Origin: Lachnospiraceae bacterium
Lineage (GTDB): Bacteria; Bacillota_A; Clostridia; Lachnospirales; Lachnospiraceae
NCBI GenBank assembly: GCA_017960415.1
Contig: JAGCZE010000396.1
Span: 1-5,118, forward strand
Length of the DNA: 5,118 nucleotides
Direction: 5' to 3'
Position 1 is the stretch's first letter. The number at the start of each line of letters is the position of its first letter. This document shows positions 1-5,118 of this stretch, in pieces. The notes below the pieces were generated by a model. That model saw only the letters and a list, made by a program, of their open reading frames with translations. It searched no databases and was not told where the DNA came from. The translations under genes were made by a program, and so were the position numbers.

Positions 1-288
1 AGGAGACAGTGAAAGTTTCATCGAGGGGATCTTCAGTGACGGGTCGAGCTTATATTCAGAGCTGACATCAGGTGGCTCCTGCCCTAATATTTCCCATAAC
101 GGAGTCTTGAAATATATCTCGCCTTTAAAGTCATTCATCAGGTCGTACAGCTGTGTCTTGTATATATGCCACTGTTTTATCGTGCCATCCCAGTACGCAC
201 CCTTGATTTTCTTTATGCGTTCCCCATAAGGGTAAGCTGCGGATATATTAAGTCCCATGGCTTCCTTATCCAGAGTTACGGTTAACAT
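1..288 (-). CDS. Partial gene: HARP-like N-terminus of a probable SNF2/DEAD-type helicase (3' end outside window)
   Basis: The reading frame opens at an ATG (286-288) and stays open for 96 codons to the window edge, so only the N-terminus is visible. AGAGG at 296-300 lies 7 bases before the ATG, and the gene starts 18 bases after the VirB4 stop, so it is very likely in the same transcript. Residues about 19-43 include YPYGERIKKIKGAYWDG followed by IKQWHI. This matches the pattern 'hydrophobic, RIK-x-I-x-G-x-x-W-D, then K-x-W' of HARP-like or DUF5710-like modules, which often precede SNF2-type helicase cores. The last visible residues, MKLSLSP, resemble the start of the helicase Q-motif region, usually L-x-PYQ. 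Helicase identity is inference, because no Walker A or DExx motif falls inside the window. The gene itself is well supported by start, ribosome site and open frame. An unrelated protein with a small W/K-rich DNA-binding module is the main alternative. Confidence 0.72.
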   Translation of the reverse strand, partial: MLTVTLDKEAMGLNISAAYPYGERIKKIKGAYWDGTIKQWHIYKTQLYDLMNDFKGEIYFKTPLWEILGQEPPDVSSEYKLDPSLKIPSMKLSLSP

Positions 289-295
289 TCTCTTT

Positions 296-300
296 CCTCT
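296..300 (-). promoter_or_regulatory. Shine-Dalgarno site of the HARP-like gene
   Basis: On the minus strand AGAGG is followed by a 7-base spacer and then ATG at 286-288. It fixes the start of the gene that leaves the window on the left and lies in the 18-base gap after the VirB4 stop codon. Confidence 0.7.
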
Positions 301-306
301 CTTCTG

Positions 307-2865
307 TCATTTTCGTTCGCCACGGCTTGTGTCGTAGGCGTTCATCTCTTCCTGCATGGGCATAACTTTTACTTTCATCCTGTTAGTATCTGCTATCAGT
401 AATCCCTGCCCCGGCTCATAGTTCATCATCTCTTCTGCTCCTTCTTTGGAGATGCCATAGATTTCTTTAAGCAAAGGGACGGATGCCTCTGAACATTTCA
501 TAAGAAGTTTTATCGCACATATATTCAATACTGTCTTTCCGTGATTGCCTGCGCCTTCCGCAAAATCTGCAAGTTCCTGTGTCGCTATGATACAGCATCC
601 ATGATAGCTTCGATACAGTTTGATAGCATCCGACACCTGATTAGCACAGTCTTCGTTACGGAGCATCATCCACGCCTCATCGATAACTACCATATCTCGC
701 CTGTCGAGGTCTTCCTTAACCTTCGCATTCGCTGTCTGAAATGCAAGGAACATGTATGCGGGGCCGTACTCTTTTGGTATGGCAGCGCCTTGATCGAAGC
801 TCACATCGTAAACCGTTATCATTCTCGACAAGTCAACATTTGTCTGTGCATTCAGATACTTACCACCGCCGTTGATATAATATTCAAGCACGTAAGCGAG
901 GTCGCTTACAGTTTCACTCTTGAGTAATTCATCATACCAGTCCTGCAAGATAGGCATTGTTCTCTTTGTGCCGTCCTCATTGAACAGGCTGTCGGGCTCA
1001 TCTGTTATTCCGAATTTTCCATATACGTTATGTAAAAGTACGGTCATTTCCGACAACTGCCTCTTTGATAAACCGCCTTCTTTACCATCGCTCATATTGA
1101 GCGAGAACCATGCGGTGAGCATCCTTATCTTCTTTGAAAGGACAGAATCCTTCGATACGACCGCTGCGTTTTCATCGTCGCTGTCGAGTTTTGCCTCGCT
1201 TGTTATATCCATGATATTCAGACAATGCTTAGAGCCAGGGGCAAGGTTTATGTACTGTCCGTTATACAAGGTTGTTAAGCCTTTGTACTCGAAACCTTTT
1301 GCGGGGCATATACAATTGATTCTCGTTCCGTTCAAACTGTATCTTCCACTCAGCACGCATTGCGTAAATGTCTTTCCTGCTCCTGATGTTCCGATTACGA
1401 ACATATTTCCGTTAGGGTATGCCTTATTGAAGTTATCAAGAACAACAGGCTGATTCTCATGCAAACCAAGCAGATATCCGCTCGGCTGATTGATCTTATT
1501 TTCATTGAACGGATACATTACTCCGATATGTGAGCTTATAACCTGACGATTAAGACGAGCCAAGCAGGAGGCCTTACACAAAAGGGGCATCGTTGCCCTG
1601 TAATAATCCTCCGCGCACAACCAGCTGTCCTCGAATTCAAATAAGCCCTGATTTGCTTTGATGTACCTACGCTTTAAGAGTTCAGCTTCTTTTTTGTCGG
1701 AATTTCGTATTGTGACGATCAGGTTAACATTGAACAGATCGTCCATTCCATTGAGGGCCTGTACGATAAACTGGGAGTTTTGATATTTTTCCTGCATATC
1801 CTCGGCTTCTTCTATTCTGTTCTTACTCAGTTTTTCCTTTACGCTGAGTCGCCGGTTCCTCGTCAATATTGTAAGAGCTTTAAGCGTTGCATCTTTTGGC
1901 ATTGCGGTAAATCTTACGGTGATATCTATGTTATCACTGCCCCTATCCATGGTATTCAGCCATGCGGGAATTACGGTCAGAGGCCAGCCATCACCTTTTG
2001 CTCCGAGGTATGTCATGTAATAACCATCCTGATACACATATGAAGTCTTATCAAACCTCAAACCTTTCGGCGATATGATGTCTATTATGGTCGCTTTCTT
2101 GTTGGAACCGGTCTCCTTGTAGTATTCCTCATAATCTTTTTTTGCACGCTGTCTGCGTTCAGTAATGTTTGTGTAGTTATAAGAGCGCCGGTTAAAGAAG
2201 TAATATAGGATATCGGCTGTTACCGCAGACGGGTTATCCGTCTTTGGATCGTACATTACTTTCGTCCTTGCGGCTTTAAGAGTGCTGATTGTGTTGAGCC
2301 GCAGTTCCTGCATCTGCTGTATTATCTCTTCTTTGTCGTATGATCTCTTACCTTCGCTGTCACCTGTGTATTCAACTACAAGGAAATACCTTTTTACAAC
2401 GGATGCTTCATACGATATTCTCTGTATATACCCTTTGTATGCAGCTATCATACTGATCCGTTGCGGGTCTGTTTCGTCTTTATTCGCCCTATCCATAGAT
2501 TTCCATATCTTCCTCGGAGAATAATTATCCGTCAGAATATGTATGGATGCCTTCTTGAAGTTTTTCTGAAACAGCCTTGTAAAGTTATTTATGATCGACT
2601 GCTGTGTTTCATCTGATAGCCCGTCAAAGTTTATCGAGTCTATCTCCAGTATCATTAGATATCTGCTATCCGTGGTTATAACAAACCCGTCTACGATATC
2701 CTTCACCGGAATATATTCCTGTACAGAGCAATCTTTGGACGCACGCTTGCTTCTTTTTATATTCTCATTACCCGAATCCCTAATCTTCTTTGCCATTTTC
2801 GCTGTTTTCGTCAACAGCGTATTTGTCAATGAATCCATTGATACGTTGCTTAAAGATTTTTTCAT
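307..2865 (-). CDS. virB4: VirB4-like conjugal transfer ATPase
   Basis: This is the T4SS VirB4 family ATPase, a cytoplasmic membrane-associated motor that powers channel assembly and substrate transfer. Counting from the ATG at 2863-2865 it has 852 residues, near the usual 800-850 of Firmicutes members. The N-terminal VirB4 domain begins near SVQEYIPVKDI (residue 47). The linker with YPFNEN and GYLLGLHENQPV (about 450-475) leads into the RecA-like core. Walker A is GTSGAGKT (492-499; Lys codon 1372-1374). Walker B is MVVIDEAWMML (Asp codon 679-681). The downstream IIATQELADF and LLMKCSE stretches are also typical of the family, so the enzyme looks intact. The start is uncertain. ATG 2865 has only a weak GGAA before it. 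TTG at 2875-2877 lies 15 bases after an AGGAGG that may simply encode Glu-Glu. ATG at 2794-2796 gives an N-terminus MAKKIRD and a modest 17-base overlap, but has no clear ribosome site. The gene overlaps the PrgI-like gene by 86 bases if 2865 is used. CD1110-type VirB4 is the closest named group I can suggest, from memory of the family. Confidence 0.96.
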   Translation of the reverse strand: MKKSLSNVSMDSLTNTLLTKTAKMAKKIRDSGNENIKRSKRASKDCSVQEYIPVKDIVDGFVITTDSRYLMILEIDSINFDGLSDETQQSIINNFTRLFQKNFKKASIHILTDNYSPRKIWKSMDRANKDETDPQRISMIAAYKGYIQRISYEASVVKRYFLVVEYTGDSEGKRSYDKEEIIQQMQELRLNTISTLKAARTKVMYDPKTDNPSAVTADILYYFFNRRSYNYTNITERRQRAKKDYEEYYKETGSNKKATIIDIISPKGLRFDKTSYVYQDGYYMTYLGAKGDGWPLTVIPAWLNTMDRGSDNIDITVRFTAMPKDATLKALTILTRNRRLSVKEKLSKNRIEEAEDMQEKYQNSQFIVQALNGMDDLFNVNLIVTIRNSDKKEAELLKRRYIKANQGLFEFEDSWLCAEDYYRATMPLLCKASCLARLNRQVISSHIGVMYPFNENKINQPSGYLLGLHENQPVVLDNFNKAYPNGNMFVIGTSGAGKTFTQCVLSGRYSLNGTRINCICPAKGFEYKGLTTLYNGQYINLAPGSKHCLNIMDITSEAKLDSDDENAAVVSKDSVLSKKIRMLTAWFSLNMSDGKEGGLSKRQLSEMTVLLHNVYGKFGITDEPDSLFNEDGTKRTMPILQDWYDELLKSETVSDLAYVLEYYINGGGKYLNAQTNVDLSRMITVYDVSFDQGAAIPKEYGPAYMFLAFQTANAKVKEDLDRRDMVVIDEAWMMLRNEDCANQVSDAIKLYRSYHGCCIIATQELADFAEGAGNHGKTVLNICAIKLLMKCSEASVPLLKEIYGISKEGAEEMMNYEPGQGLLIADTNRMKVKVMPMQEEMNAYDTSRGERK

Positions 2866-3208
2866 AATGTTCCGCAACGGATTCGTTGCTTGCCTCCTCG
2901 TATTTAATTCGTTTCATATAGTTTGGGGTTGTCAGATGAAGCCGCCTTTTACGGCGGTAATAAACTATTAGATATCTAAGGGTTTGGAAGACTGATCTGT
3001 TCTTGATACCTCGTAAGAACACTATCGTTAAACCGAGCACAAGAAAAAGCAACAGCATTATCTTGGGTGCTGTCCGCAGTGGAAGCTTGAGGACTATCGC
3101 GACTGCTATCAGATCCATAACCAATGCTTCTATCCAGAAGCCGATAGGCTTGCCGAGCAAATATCCCTTTGTCAGAACGTTTGACGGCATTCGTACGTTT
3201 GAGTTCAT
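2780..3208 (-). CDS. PrgI/VirB3-like two-helix membrane protein of the conjugation channel
   Basis: This 142-residue protein has a short polar N-terminus, then two hydrophobic helices at about 22-41 (FWIEALVMDLIAVAIVL) and 48-66 (PKIMLLLFLVLGLTIVFL). A strongly basic patch follows (YYRRKRR, 83-89), then a charged, probably cytoplasmic tail. Small size, paired N-terminal helices, the post-helix pattern 'Q-x-L-x-Y ... R-x-x-R' and position directly before VirB4 all fit the PrgI/VirB3-like (or TcpE-like) inner-membrane component that anchors the VirB4 ATPase. The family is called from architecture and neighbourhood, not from a diagnostic motif. The start is ATG 3206-3208, because AGAGGG at 3217-3222 is 8 bases upstream. 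A longer open frame reaching 3427 would cross the promoter and terminator and is rejected. The tail is longer than in many PrgI proteins, and its last 29 codons overlap the VirB4 gene in another frame. A consensus promoter 55 bases upstream probably drives this gene and those after it. Confidence 0.85.
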   Translation of the reverse strand: MNSNVRMPSNVLTKGYLLGKPIGFWIEALVMDLIAVAIVLKLPLRTAPKIMLLLFLVLGLTIVFLRGIKNRSVFQTLRYLIVYYRRKRRLHLTTPNYMKRIKYEEASNESVAEHYEKIFKQRINGFIDKYAVDENSENGKED

Positions 3209-3216
3209 ATTCCCTG

Positions 3217-3222
3217 CCCTCT
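3217..3222 (-). promoter_or_regulatory. Shine-Dalgarno site that fixes the PrgI/VirB3-like start
   Basis: On the minus strand AGAGGG precedes ATG 3206-3208 with an 8-base spacer. This supports the internal ATG over the upstream in-frame codons, which lie before the transcription start predicted from the promoter. Confidence 0.7.
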
Positions 3223-3238
3223 TTTCTGTGTGGAAATT

Positions 3239-3251
3239 TGTGTATAACACA
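3239..3251 (-). repeat. Short dyad TGTGT-3-ACACA in the 5' leader, possible operator
   Basis: Two perfect 5-base arms (TGTGT and ACACA) are separated by three bases. The dyad falls about 5-17 bases after the predicted transcription start near 3256, a usual place for a repressor site. No regulator gene is visible in the window. Five-base arms in AT-rich DNA can occur by chance, so operator function is inference. Confidence 0.3.
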
Positions 3252-3262
3252 TTTATAGGGTT

Positions 3263-3291
3263 ATTATAGTGTGCTTTAGTCAATTTGTCAA
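3263..3291 (-). promoter_or_regulatory. Sigma-A promoter of the PrgI-like / VirB4 / HARP-like operon
   Basis: The minus strand carries a perfect -35 TTGACA (3286-3291), exactly 17 bases of spacer, and a perfect -10 TATAAT (3263-3268). A purine at about 3256 is the likely start of transcription, giving a leader of about 48 bases before ATG 3208. Full consensus at both hexamers with ideal spacing predicts strong vegetative expression unless repressed. A second TTGAC occurs 8 bases downstream within the spacer (TTGACAAA then TTGACTAAA), making a small direct repeat. It sits just after the terminator of the hydrolase gene and opens a new transcription unit. Confidence 0.88.
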
Positions 3292-3330
3292 GTATCCGTG
3301 AATAAGACACGCGCATTAAATTTTCAGACA

Positions 3331-3376
3331 ATAAAAAAGCACTATATCGGCATTTGTCTGCCGTTATAGTGCTTTT
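3331..3376 (-). terminator. Intrinsic terminator after the NlpC/P60 gene (possibly bidirectional)
   Basis: A perfect 12-base stem, AAAAGCACTATA (3335-3346) against TATAGTGCTTTT (3365-3376), continues past one mismatch into a 4-base CGGC/GCCG stem (3348-3351, 3360-3363) with an 8-base loop. Read on the minus strand, the hairpin runs into a tract of six T, as expected for a Rho-independent terminator. It lies about 88 bases after the hydrolase stop codon. The plus strand also has four T after the stem, so weak activity in the other direction is possible, but no plus-strand gene is seen. Confidence 0.85.
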
Positions 3377-3384
3377 ATTGATTT

Positions 3385-3397
3385 TTGCACCGTGCAA
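3385..3397. repeat. 13-base palindrome TTGCAC-C-GTGCAA
   Basis: Two perfect 6-base arms flank a single central base, too tight for an RNA hairpin loop but suitable for a dimeric DNA-binding protein. It lies between the hydrolase stop and the main terminator, about 94 bases upstream of the -35 box of the next promoter. A binding role is inference; no regulator is encoded here. Confidence 0.35.
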
Positions 3398-3420
3398 GAT
3401 TTTACATCTTTTCTGAACGG

Positions 3421-3442
3421 AAAACACAACATATTGTGTTTT
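3421..3442 (-). repeat. AT-rich hairpin in the 3' region of the NlpC/P60 transcript
   Basis: Perfect 9-base arms AAAACACAA (3421-3429) and TTGTGTTTT (3434-3442) enclose a 4-base loop. It begins 22 bases after the hydrolase stop. It has few G/C pairs, so it would be a weak terminator on its own; it may act as a first terminator in tandem with the stronger one, or stabilise the transcript end. Confidence 0.5.
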
Positions 3443-3463
3443 GTGTATTTTACAGTACTATAG

Positions 3464-5118
3464 CTATTTGTTTCCGAACGGTCTTATGATCAGGACGCGC
3501 TGCGTTTCCCTTGTTGTTTCATAGTCTGTTATCATAAGTCCGGGGATGTCACCTTCGCTCGCGCACATGTGAGCCACTTTTCCGCTGTATCCGTCGTATG
3601 TCTTCTGGTCACCCACATACATAGCTACGTGACATATATTCATGAATCGGGACGCATATATTTCATATCCCGGCTCTTGCATCTTACTGTCTGTTATTTT
3701 GTAGAATATCAGGTCTCCGGGCAAGAGCTCTTCTGCCGTTACGGAGCGGGCATTCTTTGCTCCCGACATCTGATCATAGGATACTCCCCATCTTGCTGCA
3801 AGATCTTTGTCGATTCCTATGATCTGACTGTTTGCTATTCCGAACTTTGCTTCGCCAGCGGCTGTTATATCCGAACTGTCCGCGACTTTGTATCCCATTC
3901 CGGTCGTAGGCGGTTGCCCTTTTGGCTGTACTGTATATCCCGATGGATCTCCTGCATACGAATATGCGCCGTATACAAAACTTGAGCAATCTGCCGAGCG
4001 ATAGTCCCACCTGTGTTTCTGCGTGTATGCCCATTGTTCGTCGTTTACTTTCTGAACAAATGCCATTAGTTGTTTTATGGCGTTGTCTATTACTTTTACT
4101 GTCGTTGCATGGTATTTGTACTGTTCCTGCTGCGTTTCGGGATCTGTTACCTTCGCCGATACGGTCACGAGATACTCTCCAACTTCAGTTGCGGTAAGTT
4201 TGCATCGTCCGGCTGTATACGTCAGTCCGCTTCCGTGTATTTCTAAAGGGGTGTCTACCGGATATCCAAGCGTCAATAATTCTTCTGTCAGGTCATATGT
4301 ATCACCTAACAACATAGTTATGGTGTCGCGTGTCAGGAAGTTGTTGACGTATCCAACCATATCCATATCGAAATATCCCATGTCTATATCATTATTGGAT
4401 GCCGAGATGTCACCATACAGAAGTGCAAGGTTTGCTGATTGGAGCTCATATTCTTCGCTTGTCATCTCGCCACCGTATTCCTGCATATATTCATATGCTG
4501 TCAGCCGGTGCAGATAATAAACGTCATAACAATAGTCTATCTCCGCCTCGTAAGTATGTGTAAAGTGTGATTTTTCTGTTACTAATTTACGCTTAGTGTC
4601 TGATTCTTCATCTGATTCGGAGTCTGATTCCGTATCTGGATCCGTTTCAGAACTTGTTTCAGCACCTGAATTTTCGGTATCCGTTGATGAAGTATCGTCC
4701 TCACTTGTTTCGCCGTAATGATACATCGTGGTTCCGTCTTCCGTAGTTGTTGTCGAGAGCCATTCGCGGGTTTCATGCCCATGTTCATCAACTGTTACGA
4801 GCATTCCATCTTCGATCCATGCATCTTCCAGATCAATGTCCTCATCGTCCACCTCTATATAAATAAAGCTTTCAACAGTCAGCTCTTTTTCTATGGTTAC
4901 GGTCGATTTCTGTGTTATACGTACAGGGTCTCCGCAATATACCATCCTGTTGAACACCTTGTTAAGGATCGACGGCATGAAATCCGATGCGACCTCCATG
5001 TCCAAGAGCCCTAATATCTGATCTCTCTCGCTTGAATTTTCGTCAATATCTACGTTCACGCTGTCATATTCTTCTTCGCCGTAATGTTGGTCATACAAGC
5101 TCTTTTCTATATTGTATA
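3464..5118 (-). CDS. NlpC/P60 peptidoglycan hydrolase of the conjugation module (5' end outside window)
   Basis: This is probably the cell-wall hydrolase that opens peptidoglycan for the transfer channel, the role VirB1-like enzymes fill elsewhere. The frame is open across the window edge. TTG at 5096-5098 is only a nominal start with no good ribosome site, and six more codons lie before it. No signal peptide or membrane helix is visible, so that part is presumably off-window. Residues are counted from that TTG. A mostly charged segment (1-115) leads to a Ser/Thr/Asp/Glu linker (131-168). A Tyr-rich helical region follows (about 178-235), then a possible Ig-like beta domain (about 285-337, GEYLVTVSA), then the C-terminal NlpC/P60 domain (about 340-544). 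The catalytic set is visible: Cys371 in RSADCSSFV, His490 in ICHVAMYVGD, and a third polar residue, likely His510, in KVAHMC. The family's LLPGDLIFY turn is at 459-467. Cys and His are 119 residues apart, clearly more than in compact members, so there is an insertion. CD1108-type mobile-element hydrolases are the nearest group I can suggest. Confidence 0.9.
   Translation of the reverse strand, partial: YNIEKSLYDQHYGEEEYDSVNVDIDENSSERDQILGLLDMEVASDFMPSILNKVFNRMVYCGDPVRITQKSTVTIEKELTVESFIYIEVDDEDIDLEDAWIEDGMLVTVDEHGHETREWLSTTTTEDGTTMYHYGETSEDDTSSTDTENSGAETSSETDPDTESDSESDEESDTKRKLVTEKSHFTHTYEAEIDYCYDVYYLHRLTAYEYMQEYGGEMTSEEYELQSANLALLYGDISASNNDIDMGYFDMDMVGYVNNFLTRDTITMLLGDTYDLTEELLTLGYPVDTPLEIHGSGLTYTAGRCKLTATEVGEYLVTVSAKVTDPETQQEQYKYHATTVKVIDNAIKQLMAFVQKVNDEQWAYTQKHRWDYRSADCSSFVYGAYSYAGDPSGYTVQPKGQPPTTGMGYKVADSSDITAAGEAKFGIANSQIIGIDKDLAARWGVSYDQMSGAKNARSVTAEELLPGDLIFYKITDSKMQEPGYEIYASRFMNICHVAMYVGDQKTYDGYSGKVAHMCASEGDIPGLMITDYETTRETQRVLIIRPFGNK
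4595..4708 (-). other. Acidic Ser/Thr/Asp/Glu low-complexity linker in the NlpC/P60 protein
   Basis: Residues 131-168, counted from the nominal TTG, are 34 of 38 Ser, Thr, Glu or Asp, with repeated ESD, TDxD and SDxE units. Such stretches are usually flexible spacers in secreted or wall-spanning proteins. It separates an N-terminal segment from the helical, Ig-like and catalytic parts. The codons are repetitive, so length variation between relatives is likely. Confidence 0.8.

Noticed and set aside
541..1453. Plus-strand open frames (541-927, 920-1453) opposite VirB4
   Set aside because: They lie antisense to a clear VirB4 coding region with intact motifs, their proteins are Cys/Ser/Ile-rich without recognisable domains, and no promoter or ribosome site was seen.
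2857..2866. Programmed frameshift at the A-run in the PrgI-like/VirB4 overlap
   Set aside because: A run of six A is present, but both genes have plausible separate starts and stops and no stimulatory structure was evident, so ordinary overlapping genes explain it.
1780..2971. Plus-strand open frames (1780-2043, 2282-2524, 2591-2971) opposite VirB4 and the PrgI-like gene
   Set aside because: They are antisense shadows of strongly supported genes, with no ribosome sites or domain signals; the hydrophobic look comes from complementing charged codons.
3003..3269. Plus-strand open frame opposite the PrgI-like gene
   Set aside because: It is antisense to the two-helix protein and ends within its promoter region, with no independent start signals.
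3209..3427. Extended start of the PrgI-like protein (215 residues)
   Set aside because: The added 73 residues would be translated across the terminator hairpin and the promoter, upstream of the predicted transcription start. ATG 3208 has a well-placed AGAGGG.
3569..5014. Other-frame open stretches within the hydrolase gene (plus 3569-3985, 3922-4197, 4077-4517, 4718-5014; minus 3774-4034, 4582-4791)
   Set aside because: All overlap the NlpC/P60 frame, which carries the catalytic motifs. The minus-strand 4582-4791 stretch is just the repetitive acidic linker read in another frame.
5096..5098. TTG as the true start of the NlpC/P60 gene
   Set aside because: The frame stays open to the window edge, no ribosome site suits this codon, and the expected signal or membrane segment is missing, so the start is probably outside.
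1..5118. CRISPR array, tRNA, rRNA, insertion sequence ends or attachment sites
   Set aside because: No regularly spaced repeats, cloverleaf-like segments, transposase frames or paired terminal repeats were recognised by eye; the window is almost fully coding.

Overview
The window looks like part of a conjugation (type IV secretion, T4SS) module from an integrative and conjugative element or conjugative plasmid of a low-to-moderate GC Gram-positive bacterium, most likely a gut Clostridia (Lachnospiraceae/Oscillospiraceae type). The reasons are a Firmicutes-style VirB4 ATPase, a small PrgI/VirB3-like two-helix membrane protein just before it, an NlpC/P60 peptidoglycan hydrolase, purine-rich Shine-Dalgarno sites and near-consensus sigma-A promoter elements. 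The taxon is inferred from gene style only. No integrase, relaxase, coupling protein or cargo gene lies inside the window.

All four genes are on the minus strand, so transcription runs from high to low coordinates. In that order: (1) 5118-3464, an NlpC/P60 protein whose frame is open to the window edge, so its start is missing. (2) 3463-3209, a 255-base gap rich in dyads, holding a strong terminator hairpin and then a textbook sigma-A promoter. (3) 3208-2780, a 142-residue PrgI/VirB3-like membrane protein. (4) about 2865-307, a VirB4-like ATPase with intact Walker A and B motifs that overlaps the previous gene. (5) 288-1, the first 96 codons of a gene cut by the window edge, whose N-terminus resembles the HARP-like module found ahead of SNF2-type helicases.

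The likely joint job is this: the NlpC/P60 enzyme opens the peptidoglycan for the channel, the PrgI/VirB3-like protein is an inner-membrane channel part that docks the ATPase, and VirB4 powers assembly or substrate transfer. The downstream protein would be a DNA helicase or translocase carried in the same transcript. The terminator and promoter between the hydrolase and the PrgI-like gene mean that PrgI-like, VirB4 and the HARP-like gene form a separately started transcription unit. The module is recognisable as a known kind of system. The less usual points are the gene order, the internal promoter and terminator, the long VirB4 overlap, the acidic linker and enlarged catalytic domain of the hydrolase, and the helicase-like gene directly behind VirB4.
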